Part shown: piece after piece, positions 24,001 to 34,638 of the stretch
Layout: each line of letters starts with the position of its first letter
How positions within the stretch are numbered: the stretch's first letter is position 1
Assembly: GCF_963675165.1 (NCBI RefSeq)
Contig: NC_087377.1
Coordinates: forward strand, 10,154,632 to 10,218,631
DNA: 64,000 bases
Source of the DNA: Halichondria panicea
Lineage: Eukaryota; Porifera; Demospongiae; Suberitida; Halichondriidae
Direction of reading: 5' to 3'
Translations under genes and position numbers: made by a program
The notes under the pieces: model-generated
Databases searched by the model: none
What the model was told of the DNA's origin: nothing
What the model saw: only the letters and a program-made list of their open reading frames with translations

Positions 24001-27000
24001 TCCCTTCACCCTTACTATGAGTATGAATGCACAGTTGCAGCTGCTACAGCTCTGGGAAGAGGACCCTTTGCTCCAGTGGTAACAATCCGAACGGAAGAAG
24101 ACGGTAAAGCATTTGAGTGCATGCATGTGCCTTTTGTTTTATATAACCTTCTTCCACACTGACAGCCCCGTCTGGTCCACCCCTCACTGTTGTTGCTACT
24201 GCAATCAGTTCGAATGCCATTTACCTCACATGGCAGCCACCCTCTGAAGAGGACGTGAATGGGATAATCAGGATGTACTTCATTGTGGTAGTGGATACAG
24301 TTACAGGAGAAACATTGACGTTGAACACAACTGCTACATTCATAACAGTCAACAGTTTGCACCCGTTTTATACCTATACCTTGTCGGTAGCAGCGTTTAC
24401 CACTGGCACAGGACCTTTAGCAGAAGTATCTATCACTCTTCCCGAAGATGGTATGCAAAATTAATTATTCAAAGTATCTAGTGTGCATGTATAAATATGC
24501 TTTTGCAGTTCCAACTGGAGTGCCTGTGAATGTGGATGCAGTGTCTGTAAGCTCCACTAGCATAAGAATTTCATGGGAACCTCCACCACTCGATCAGCAA
24601 AATGGAATAATTGTCGCGTACTTCGTATCTGTCACAGAGATAGAAACTGGTGTTGTGCACACCTTCAATACTGATGTTACTGACAATTTACTTATCGTCA
24701 ATTCTCTTCACCCTTTCTATAATTATAACTGCTCAGTGGCCACTTTCACAATTGGTCTTGGACCAGCAATTTTTGTAGCTGTTCAAGCACTGCCAGAAGG
24801 TAAAATTGATTTAGATCTACACTACTATAATAATTCGGTCTAACTGTTTAATTGAACGTTGTTTCTTAAGGTCTAACTGTTTAATTGAGTTGTCTGGTTT
24901 CTTCCAGAACCTAGTGACGTCCCACAAAACGTCACAATTTCTGCTTTGAGTCCTACTAGTGCTCTTGTGTCTTGGTTCCCACCACCAATGGAACATCAAA
25001 ATGGAATCATCATTGGCTTTATTGTCCGTGTGTCTGGTGTGAATACTGAAGAAGTGATAGAACGGACTGTGACCCAGCTTAGCAATGAAGTTTCTGGGCT
25101 ACATCCGTTTTATTCGTACAGATTCTCTGTTGCTGCAGAAACTATTGCTCCTGGGCCATTCAGTAATCCAATTACATTGCAACTACCAGAGTCAGGTATA
25201 TATATTATTAATCTAAGCATGTACGTAGTCTACAATGAAATATTTATTTCCTTCAGCTCCGTCAGCCGCTGTTGAAAATCTCACCCTGACAAATGCACTA
25301 GCTACTTCGGTTACTATAGGATGGTACCCTGCAAGCCCTTACCATTGGAATGGCATACTTGTACAGTATGTTATTGAATACCAACTTATCAGATCTATTG
25401 ATTCGAGCTCAGAAGTTGTCGAGCCAGTTCTAAGCCAGTCTATCCCATCAATTGGGCAGCCATTGGCTAACGAACAAAACCCAATCAGAGTCAATTCTCC
25501 CCTGCTTATGGAGACGGCACAACTTGATGGACTTGAGGAATATTTCGTCTATTCAATATCAATATACTTTGAAACAAGTGCTGGAAGAAGCCTCAGCAGT
25601 TCGTCCATCATGATTGAAACGTTACCATCAGGTACAGAGGCAGCTTCATATTATTGCTATAGAATAGAGTAATAGTTAAGTCTATACTTTGTTGCATTAG
25701 CTCCAAGTGGTCCTCCTACTTTGGTAAAGGCAGTGGCGTCCTCTACATCAGTGAGAATTGAGTGGATGCCTCCTGATGCAAGGAGTAGAAATGGTGTAAT
25801 AGCAGGCTACACTGTCGACTTGACAAATCTTGAAACTATGGAACAGCTAACATACAATGTTGATATGTTGATTTTTCAAGTTGAAGGTATGATGTTACGC
25901 TGCTAATTTGTTTGATGATTAGTAGCTACATTTTTCAGGCCTACCAAGTTTCACGGACTTTAATGTTCGAGTATCAGCCCGAACTGATAGTGGGCAAGGG
26001 CCCCATTCTGACCTAGTGTATGTCAAGACCTCAGAGAATGGTACGTTTTAATCTTTTATAATAATAATAATTATTGCATTTCAATTAGTACCTGGTGCCC
26101 CATCAAGTGTGGAAATAAAAGTTGAGAATAGCACGGCAGTATCGATCACCTGGATGAAACCTGAGAAACCAAATGGATATATTTTGAAGTATCAAGTCGT
26201 TTACTACGGTTTCAAACCGAATGTAAAGTTTTATTTACTGACATAATTATTTTCACACAAAACCTTTACTGCATTTGCACTATACAGGTTAAGGTGTCAT
26301 CTGAAATTAGTGTCATTGATGGTCCACACACAGTTACATTGAAAAATGAAACGAATACATCTGTGGTAATAAGTGGATTGCAGTCAGGACTAACGTACGA
26401 GTTTCTGGTAGGCATATTTTGTACAGACTTAAGCATTGAAATTCGATCAGGAGGCATTGTATGTGTAGTGCATGAATATATAGCTATTATGAGCTGCTTC
26501 AACTTTTAACTCATTTAATCTTTTAGGTACGTGCCCGCACGAGTGTTGGATATGGAGCTTATTCTACTGCAGCTCGTGCAGAAATTTTCCCCGGTAAGAA
26601 TTTACTTTCACAAAGTAGATGTAGGAGTGTTATGAAATATTTATGCTGACACACGCACGAGGGTGAGTTGCCTATTTATATAAAACATGAGGATTCTCAT
26701 ATATCACGACGACCCATTACCAATCATGCCTCGAGGCTACGCGACCGTATAATAGTAACGCAGAAGAAATTGTATAATTATGACTTTTATTACACACTTG
26801 ATAGCGTGATATAAATTCGTTTGAAATTCTCTGTTTTCAAAATTACAGCAGTTACGGCAACCACTTCATCAAACACAACGATTATTGTTGTTGCTGTACT
26901 CGGTTGGGTTTTCCTTGTCATCATTGTGATTGTGATTATTACCGTTTACATTCGTAGTAAGTCTCATTCTGGAAAGTTTAACGTGTGGTAAGTTATTCAC

Positions 27001-28446
27001 TATATAGAATTGTGATTCTAGAGTATAATTATTAATTAATATATAATAATGACTGATTACAGGAGCGATACAAGGCCAAATGGAATGGAATTTTCTAATG
27101 TACAAGCTACTGGTATTGTCGAGTGGACTGGTGATAGGGTACATGTCATAATTATTATGTCAGACATTATTTACTTCATTAATTCATATATAGGTGGATG
27201 ATCCTGAGGAGGTTAAAGAGGATGAACTAGATGATGTCTATCCAGGTAGGGTTGGTAGATTATGCTCAATTAAGCCACTTAGTCTACCAGCCTATTATTC
27301 AAAGACAACAACCTATATAGATTGGCCTATTATTCCCATAATTATTATAGGTGTCCATATATATGTCAACAGCCTAAAATTGTGTCTATTACATAATCTA
27401 CCACCCCAAATAATTCAGGTTTCAGCTTTCAGCTTTCTCAACTTAATGCATGTATAATGAGAATCCGGTTTTTGTCTAGACTATTATATAAACTTTACTT
27501 GACCACTTGTTACTGCTACCACTATAGTTATTTATCTAACAGTTGAATGTGCAGTTTCACTATAAAAATCAATAACAATTGTAACCATTGTGATCATCAT
27601 ACAGAAAAACATGACTGACTGACTGCTGATGCATTCAGCAGCCTATACCGTAACGTTACTGTTTTTGTAGCGATTTAATAGTTAGTAATAGATCTACAGT
27701 TTACTGTGTTACTGTTTTAATTACTTTTTACGTATTTATACTTACCCTCTTGAATATAGCTAGTACTATAGTTTCTATTTGTTGATACTGAAGTTGTTTT
27801 TTATAAAATATTGTAATAATTATCGCGACTTAAATTAATCACACAATCACCCGAGTGCTTAATGCCTTGGGGCTACTTTCGTCAAAAAGCGTTAGAGTGT
27901 TGTCATGGAAGAGGTGATTAGTAAATTGGCGGTGTAGTTTGATTGATCCTTAGATTTATTTCCATACATGCATTGAAACAAAAACTAAGTTGGATATGAA
28001 TCATGACATAATTTTATGGTGGTACCTAACATTCTGTTGACCAATTAAACAATTATGGACCCCTGTCATTGATGGTCAGAGGTTTTCGGCCGTATTGGGC
28101 CTCGTAAGCATTATAGTGTATAATTATTTTAGTCGGTACGTGATGATGTGAAAAAGGATATTAGTTTGTTTAGGTCAACCTAAATCTTGAAAAGAAATAA
28201 GAGAGTGTGTTGGGGTTGGTTTGTAAGGACCAACAAAAATAGGTCAGTATAATTATAAGATAAGTTTTCCAATTACTTAATAATAAGGTGAAATGGTTCC
28301 GACTATAAGTGTTACATTAATACAGGAGCCATAGAAAGCGCAACAAACTCTTACACTGTAAGTTTATAGCTCATTTCTTCAATTATGACTATGCTATTCA
28401 TTTTCTTATGTCACAGGATATAGCTAGGCATTATTTACAGCCATGA
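18089..28446 (+). CDS. FN3-repeat transmembrane receptor (5' end not found)
   Basis: A single-pass cell-surface protein of at least ~2275 residues. FN3 exons (all phase 1-1): 18089-18382, 18922-19206, 19268-19555, 19618-19908, 19981-20268, 20319-20609, 20667-20954, 21003-21296, 21351-21641, 21705-21989, 22063-22350, 22418-22705, 22761-23057, 23113-23403, 23456-23749, 23807-24103, 24166-24450, 24509-24799, 24908-25195, 25257-25631, then split domains 25701-25886+25939-26040 and 26089-26222+26288-26407+26527-26593. Each has the FN3 core: W in 'SWxPP', 'NGxI..Y', 'L.P...Y' and 'GxGP'. Exon 26849-26987 carries the transmembrane helix (VVAVLGWVFLVIIVIVIITV). The tail comes from 27063-27138, 27194-27245, 28326-28357 and 28417-28446 and ends RHYLQP; it is acidic, with tyrosines in DDVYPG, NSYTDI and HYLQP. 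All phases join and the last codon is TGA. No signal peptide exon is visible upstream of 18089. Ligand unknown; an adhesion or recognition role is inferred. Confidence 0.8.
18437..18726 (+). pseudogene. Decayed FN3 exon inside the receptor gene
   Basis: Between the first and next FN3 exons lies a 290 bp segment with intact acceptor (TCATAG) and donor (GTGAGT) and clear FN3 text at both ends (start PTAPPQLVSG; end TGPFSQSVSVQ). The conserved core tryptophan codon is a TGA, and one base is missing near the 'LHPYYT' segment, so it cannot be translated through. All neighbouring FN3 exons are multiples of three with phase 1 at both ends, so skipping it leaves the protein in frame. It therefore looks like a repeat being lost by exon skipping. 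Confidence 0.75.
27244..27410. mobile_element. MITE starting at a splice donor
   Basis: Ends TAGGGTTGGTAGATTATGC (27246 on) and ACATAATCTACCACCCC (27391 on) are inverted repeats of the family also at 39050-39447 and 54330-54620. The left end coincides with the donor of FN3-receptor exon 27194-27245 (CCAG|GTAGGG). Confidence 0.55.
27411..28325 (+). other. Long penultimate intron region of the FN3 receptor
   Basis: About 0.9 kb of AT-rich intron between exon 27194-27245 (with its MITE) and the 32-nt exon at 28326. No gene was recognised. The same sequence, diverged, is repeated at about 45770-46762 as part of the segmental copy. Confidence 0.6.
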
Positions 28447-28538
28447 TGGCATCGATCGTTTTTAACAACAATCATAGTCGATCATTACCCACTCTTTGAG
28501 TTTGCATGCAGCAAAATTGCAAAAATGTTTGTCATGTG

Positions 28539-28546
28539 TATAAAAG
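28539..28546 (+). promoter_or_regulatory. TATA box candidate for the HAD phosphatase
   Basis: TATAAAAG lies 75 bp upstream of the ATG at 28621 and 93 bp downstream of the FN3-receptor stop. It is the only strong TATA match in this 174 bp gap. Confidence 0.45.
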
Positions 28547-28620
28547 CAGTTTTGTAGCTTAAGCCTCTAGAATCTCCACCGAGGTATCAGTACCTGTGGT
28601 GCTTTCATTATTCAAGCATC

Positions 28621-31600
28621 ATGGAGCTAAAGAGTGCAGATCAGTGGAAGGAGCTTCTTGCAAGTGTGGACAACTTTGTTTTCGACTGTGATGGTAAATT
28701 AAGTAGTTACTGAGTGTAGCTGCTGCAATAGTGAGTGCAGTGAACAGTGCTAGTGAAAGTGTGCTGTGAGATAATGATATGCTACAGGAGTGTTGTGGTT
28801 AGGAACAGGAGAAGCTATTCCTGGAGCACAAGAGGTCATCAAACTTCTCAGAAAGAAGGTACAGACAGCTTCAGTAGTAGTGCATGATGTGTGTGTGATG
28901 TCATGTCTTGTCTCTGCAGGGTAAGTCTATCTACTTTGTTAGTAACAACAGTGGCAAATCAAGAAAACAGTATTTAGTGAATTTTGATCGTCTTGGATTT
29001 GAGGCTTACGAGGTATATAATCTATCACACATACGTCTGTATAATCCATACAACCACCAAATTTTAGAATGAGATCTATAGTGTTGGCTATGCAACTGCC
29101 CATTACTTGAAGCATGTGCTTAACTTTAAGAAGAAAGTCTACCTGATGGGACTGTCTGGTCTTGCCCAAGAATTGGACCTGCAGGGCATACCTCACATTG
29201 GTGTTGGTCCTGATCCAATGGTGGGTGGACCTGCTGAATTGGCCAAGATAACTCTGGACCCTGAGGTAAGTATTCCCAGGAGTGTATGAAGAGGAGTATG
29301 CAACTCCCACGCACATTCCATCCCGGACTGAATCCGTCACTAACACTTGTACGTAGTTGTGTAAACTGAGCCATGAATAAAATTAAATGTGGGCTGGAGG
29401 TACAAATCACAGCAGACCATGTGCGTGTATCACTTTTAACTAATTAACCACAACACCTACGCACTCACTTAAGATGCGGTCTGATAGTGACGTGGTATGA
29501 CATACTCATACCATTTACACTACAACTGCTACAGTTGGATACTCTTCTTAATATATGCACTCCTGGTATTCCCCATGCACTCTTTTCCCCTTCATTTCCA
29601 AAGCCGTCTCATTCCCATACCTCAGTCTGATTATATACGAGACTGCAAGTATGTACTGGTATACTAGTGAGACTGCATGTGTGATGACATTTTCATGCTG
29701 TATAGTTTTAAGTTTTGATTGCATGTAAGGCTACTCCAAGTGATACTCTGGTTTCTGGTCCACCGCCCGCATCAGATTTTATTATTGGATTTCTATCTCA
29801 TTATTGGATTTCTATCCCATTATTTCTATTACGCATGTGCATAATGGTCCATGTGGTACAAAATAGTGTGATAATGATATTCATTTGCAAAATAATGAGA
29901 TTCATAAGGTGAAATTGATAATGACATAATGAGAAAAACCGCCCGCCCGAATGCAATTAGAAAAACTTCAGGACCAGAAACCAGAGTGTCACTTGGAGTG
30001 GCCTAATTTAAAGTAAACCATGCATTCTGTGGTTCTGACTATGTACACCTAATCACATGCATGCAAGGTGTGTGATCACTCTTCTTATTGGATTAAACTA
30101 GCCTTATATATAGTCTTTGCATGCTAGTGAAATATATACGGTTTGTGGTCTGTGAAGGTGGGAGCTGTGGTGGTTGGATTTGATAAAGAATTCAACTGGA
30201 TGAAGTTGATTAAGGCGTGCAGTTATCTCCACAAGCCAGACTGTTTGTTCATAGCAACCAACGAGGATGCCAACCTTCCCATCAAATCTGACACCATTGT
30301 TTCTCCAGGTAGGTTTAAGAACAGTGAAACCTATTGTCAACCTGCACAGTAACTGCATGTATACAGCCAGGTTAATGGGCCCCAAAAATCTCCATAACAT
30401 GTGTGGTTCAACTATAGTGTTAGTAAACCACCTCTTCATTACAGCTATATGCTGTTGGTCTGCCCATGCAAGTAGACAGGTTTTTATACTGCATGTATCA
30501 CCAAATATGTTGCAGGCACTGGCTGTATAGTGAAAAGCGTTAAGGTCGGCTCTGGCAGGGAACCGATAGTTGTGGGAAAACCGCACTCACCCATATTTGA
30601 AGTCTTGCAAAAGAGGTATACTTGCATGCAGTGTACAGAGGAGGTACGCATGACCAGCCAAAAGGATTATAAATCTCATTAACTTGTGCATGAATATCAT
30701 TCAAGACTGTGTACTTTGATAGTAGATTTGGTTTTGGCGTGTATCTTTCAAGAAATACACTTCAGGGGCGGATCCAGGGGTATGGCCAGCTGCTACTATA
30801 ATTATATAGCTAGCTATAATTATGAACCATGTAGCTAGCTACTGTCATATTATCATGACCACACCCAGTTTATTACTGAGCATGACTGAGAATTATTGAT
30901 GAGTCAGCAGGAAACACACAAATAGAGATCAGAACTAGAGCATTGAAAAACAGCTGACTTTTTTTTTAGAAAAATGTTGTGATTTCCCCCCCTATCAAAT
31001 TCCTGGATCTGCTCCTGCACACTTGACGTTTCTAAGATCAGGTTGGTTGATTGTTGGGCTTATGCTGATGTGAAATAGCTTTTCAACCAATTTCAACCAC
31101 CACTTATATATTGAGATATTATTGTTAATAAGTATTTTGTGCCTGCATTCAGGATAGGATCACTGTCAACATCTGCATGAGCCTTGGTAATTTTTACAAC
31201 AAATCTAATCTCTACTTGTAAAACTCTAGCTACTAGCCAGCAACAAAATTCACTGAGTTTTATATTCTAAACTTGTCTCTTTATGGCGCTTACTTTCCAC
31301 CAGCTGAATGTTGTCATTGGAATGCATTTTTAACGACTTAATTCTTTGTCTTTCTTACCTTCAATCAAGAAATAGCAGCCATGCATGTGCGCTTAACCAA
31401 GTATCGTGCCTCCTCTGTATAATAATTGTTTTTACGTGCATTCAATAATTAGTTGGCTATGCTTTTCTCAGCGTCAATTTAGATCCGTCAAGAACAGTGA
31501 TGATTGGAGACAGGTATAAAATAGCCTAAATACTCAGCATTCTTTTTATTGATTCCACATACAGGCTGAACACTGACATGGAGCTTGGAATCAGGAACGG

Positions 31601-31733
31601 AATGAAGACATTACTCGTTTTTTCTGGAATCAGTCAGAGGAAAGATCTAGAGGATCAGAGTGAAACTAAACCAGACTTCTTTAGTGAATCCGTAGCTGGT
31701 TTATTAGCATGCAAAGAGACTGTCAGTGAATAG
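28621..31733 (+). CDS. PGP: HAD-type phosphoglycolate/pyridoxal phosphatase family
   Basis: Predicted 298-residue cytosolic HAD phosphatase of the PGP/PDXP (chronophin) family, which removes phosphate from small metabolites such as 2-phosphoglycolate. Eight exons: 28621-28693, 28788-28858, 28920-29012, 29068-29265, 30158-30308, 30516-30615, 31472-31513, 31565-31733; together exactly 299 codons with GT/AG introns. Motif I is FDCDGVLW (nucleophile Asp, residues ~22-29), motif II is VSNNSGKSR, the lysine motif is VVGKPHSP, and motif IV is [14 protein letters not shown]. The length matches the family (about 300). The family is clear; which of PGP or PDXP the substrate preference follows cannot be read from the sequence. 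The gene starts 174 bp after the FN3 receptor and carries MITEs in introns 4 and 6. Confidence 0.9.
29729..30003. mobile_element. MITE in phosphatase intron 4, 33 bp TIRs
   Basis: GGCTACTCCAAGTGATACTC at the left is matched by GAGTGTCACTTGGAGTGGCC at the right; 33 bp of each end pair, including GGTTTCTGGTCC/GGACCAGAAACC. The 275 bp element has no coding content. Confidence 0.75.
30771..31022. mobile_element. hAT-like MITE in phosphatase intron 6
   Basis: Ends CAGGGGCGGATCCAGG and CCTGGATCTGCTCCTG are near-perfect inverted repeats; CAGGGGCGGATCC is a well-known style of hAT terminus. The flanks read TACACTT on the left and CACACTT on the right, which fits a slightly diverged 7-8 bp target duplication. 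Confidence 0.65.
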
Positions 31734-31927
31734 ACTGTCACAATTTCTAAGAAATTCAAAACTAGCTACCCAGACTCTTTAGCAAACCCATAGCTGATAT
31801 AATGTTAGCACACAAACTTGAGTATAATTATAAGTTTTTAGTTACATGTACACACTTGATACAAAAATTACACATAATTAATTGAAACAATTAGTATATT
31901 AGTTAATGTACAGTGTAGAGGGGTTTG

Positions 31928-31986
31928 TGACAGTAAACCTCCCGACCATTAGGGCGTAACCCGAGGGAGGGTGTGGTTTACTGTCA
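31928..31986. repeat. Short foldback upstream of a promoter-like site
   Basis: TGACAGTAAACCTCCC and GGGAGGGTGTGGTTTACTGTCA are inverted around a 25 bp loop. It lies 25 bp upstream of the promoter-like sequence at 32011. Confidence 0.5.
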
Positions 31987-32010
31987 TAAATCCCGAGATA
32001 TGTCCCATCT

Positions 32011-32050
32011 GATTGGCTGATTGGTTGCTATGCATCCAGCCTATATAAGC
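32011..32050 (+). promoter_or_regulatory. Promoter-like block: two inverted CCAAT boxes and TATATAAG
   Basis: GATTGGCTGATTGGTTGC (two ATTGG, complement of CCAAT) is followed about 20 bp later by TATATAAGC at 32043. The same arrangement (ATTGG then CCTATATAAGC) occurs at 58963-59006. The 63-codon frame that starts at 32120 matches nothing I recognise, so the transcript, if any, is unknown. Confidence 0.35.
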
Positions 32051-32099
32051 TTGCATCACATAAGAACACTACTCCATTAAGGCAAGAAGACAACCAGGA

Positions 32100-33475
32100 A
32101 AAGAGAGCTCGCCCACACCATGTACCAGGGCTCCTGTCCACACTCAAAGCCTTGCACAGCCTGGACAGAATGTACGAGCAGCCAGCCACTCTCCCTCTCT
32201 GTTCAATTAGTCAGCCCCTTCCCTCCACTAGGCCTGTGCCAAATATTCAAAATGCTCACCTATTATCCAAAATTAATTAATTATTCTCACTTCATCAGCC
32301 TATTTTTAAATTGATACCTATTATTCAAATTATTCAACATACACAGCAACGAAATAAAACACCTATAAAGTATATAGCACCAAAAAAGGATCAAGTCATT
32401 ACTTTTTAGCAATGAAATAACACTTTAGCACAAAAAATGTGGTTTCAACATTGATTGTAGATTTACTGCCATGTATAATGTGGGCGTGTTCTGAGCTACT
32501 GTGCATGTCCAACTCAATGAAATCATTAAACTATTTTTGCAGTGCCTACTATCGTACGGGTGTAAAATTTCGAGGGTGTAAATTTCGTGCAATTCAATAT
32601 TTTGTCTTATTTAAAAAATTTCGCGGGTAGTAAATTTTGTGGAGTTAGGATGTGGCACTTATCTCGCATGCGCATACGAAGCCTTTCATGGGTTCTAATT
32701 TTCGTGTTCTGCAACCACCCATGAAAAACGTGAAATTAAAAACACCTTGAAATTTTCTTCCCGCACGTACAGTATTCAAATTGTAAAAAAAGACTGCATC
32801 CCTATATATTATTCAAAAAATTATTTGGGAATATTTGACACAGGTTTATACCCTCTACTTACTGCAACCAGCCGAAAAAGCAACACAACTAGCTGCTCTA
32901 TAGAGGTGGACAGTGTCTGTAAGGACTTGGACCAAGGAAGCTCTTGAGCATCTGTAGGAGTCAACGTGTTGCTCAACTAGCTCTTTGACGGCTGCAAATC
33001 CGGCATAGTTTTTTTTTTTGCAGTCTGCTAGTCTCGTGAGCAGACTTGTCCTAGACCTAACCGTTATAAAAGCGAAAACATGGCCTGGGATCGAGGCTCA
33101 TTCTGAGTACACTCATCAATAACAATTATCTTGTTATAGGACTGATATATACCAGTCCAGTATTATACTGTTAACCCCATGCATGCATCGTTTTATCTAT
33201 TAGATCTCCTAGAACTCTCTGTTCAACTTTCTTTGGGGACGCTTGCATGCAGGGCATTGCAGGCACACAGGGACACAGGTCAACACAACTGCTATTTACA
33301 ATGTGTATCATACATGCAAGCTTATTATATGTTTGTTTTACCATAGATAATAGAGCATGGTCAGATTCACAAGATAATTATGCACAATGGCTATAAATAT
33401 GACGTTGTTGTACATGCATATAATCCAACATACATGTGTTTAAATATATGTACAATTAATTCTATAAGTTTATAC
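32100..33475. other. Repeats, no gene recognised
   Basis: Includes an inverted-repeat element at about 32553-32745 (GGTGTAAAATTTCG at the left; CGTGAAATTAAAAACACC at the right) and a GGCCTGGGATCGAGGCT motif at about 33082, which is the same terminal motif seen around the helicase scrap at 47 kb. The open frames are short and unconvincing. Confidence 0.45.
33095..33340. repeat. Dispersed repeat, copy 1
   Basis: Shares TGAGTACACTCATCAATA, ATTATCTTGTTATA and GGGGACGCTTGCATGCAGG with 55505-55740 in the same order and orientation, with small indels. The family is unknown. Confidence 0.55.
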
Positions 33476-34493
33476 TTAGTGTCCGTGACAACGCAGGTCT
33501 AAAAAAATACCCGGTTCAATACAATCATCCACCACTGTACAGTTCAATCCTCTCAACCACACAACTCCTAGCCTGTCAGATAAACAATTAATTGATGACC
33601 TAGCAAAAGAGATGATTCCGAAGAGGACATTTGCAGCATACTGAGGCTTAGCTTCAGACGTTGGGTATACACGTAAGTCATAGTTAATGTTCCAATGGAT
33701 GTGTTTGTACACTCCCTATACACTGTACACAGCCTCATGCAGGCCATCATGATCAACAACAAGACACTATACTTATACAGTGCATGTGCTAGCTGTCATT
33801 ACTGCAATGCTGGACTTTACCTACTATAACACTGATACTTCTGAGAGGTTGTTTTATTTCTAGGTGTGCCTGTCTTGTTGGTAAATGGAGCTATGCGTAA
33901 AGATTGGGACTTATAGCCGATGGGTTCTCAACGGAATATTACAATGTTGAAATTCTCTTGTGACAACACAAAAGGTGATTGAGTACAGTGTACATGTACG
34001 ACACAAAAGGTGCATTTATAATTATCATTACCAACAACAAAGGTCCATGGTCGAAGACTATATATACCATAATTATTATGCTACAGCAATGAATCACTCA
34101 CCTACAGGACAACCAATAGCCATGGTGAAGTTGGTCATACCCACGATCTCCATGTCAACAGGACCTATCCTAAAGTTGCTCACAGAGCCAATGTTCTCGA
34201 TATCAAACACGATAATGCTCTCATCGTTGGTGTACGCAGAGTGTTGATTTATCGTCTCATTACATTGTTACAATGTAACTCCGCCCCCTTCTCCTTCTCA
34301 CATTAAAAAGAATTTTTGTTCGCCAGTCCCATCCGTGTTCGGTGAGAACCAGAACAGGCATCCCAGCTAGAGACTGAGTGACGTCGGTGAGTCTGCAACT
34401 GAGCTGAACGTACGTCTGGTGAAAGATGACCTCAGCTGATTGGACATCCGTGGTTTCTATGGTTACAAAAGAGATATAATTTCTCAGTTGCAT
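33476..34493 (-). other. Possible coding scraps on the minus strand
   Basis: Two frames look more protein-like than their surroundings: 34493-34260 (with TYVQLSCRLTDVTQSLAG and GWDWRTKILFNV) and about 34245-34100 (AYTNDESIIVFDIENIGSVS, ending CPVG at a GTGAGT donor). I could not join them with a clear splice acceptor, and I do not recognise the family. They may be exons of an extracellular protein or an old gene fragment. Confidence 0.3.
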
Positions 34494-34638
34494 AGCAACC
34501 TTTCATTGTAGTACCAAAAAGGTCATCTCTCTATTGAACTACATGCATCAATAGTACTTCTTCTAAACAATTAGGCACCGCTTTTTAGGCTAGTGCATGC
34601 AAAACAAGTACAAAATAGAGAAATCAATGTACAAAGGT

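Noticed and set aside
32120-32314. 64-codon frame after the promoter-like block
   Set aside because: Low-complexity Ser/Pro/Cys content and no known domain; kept only as promoter context.
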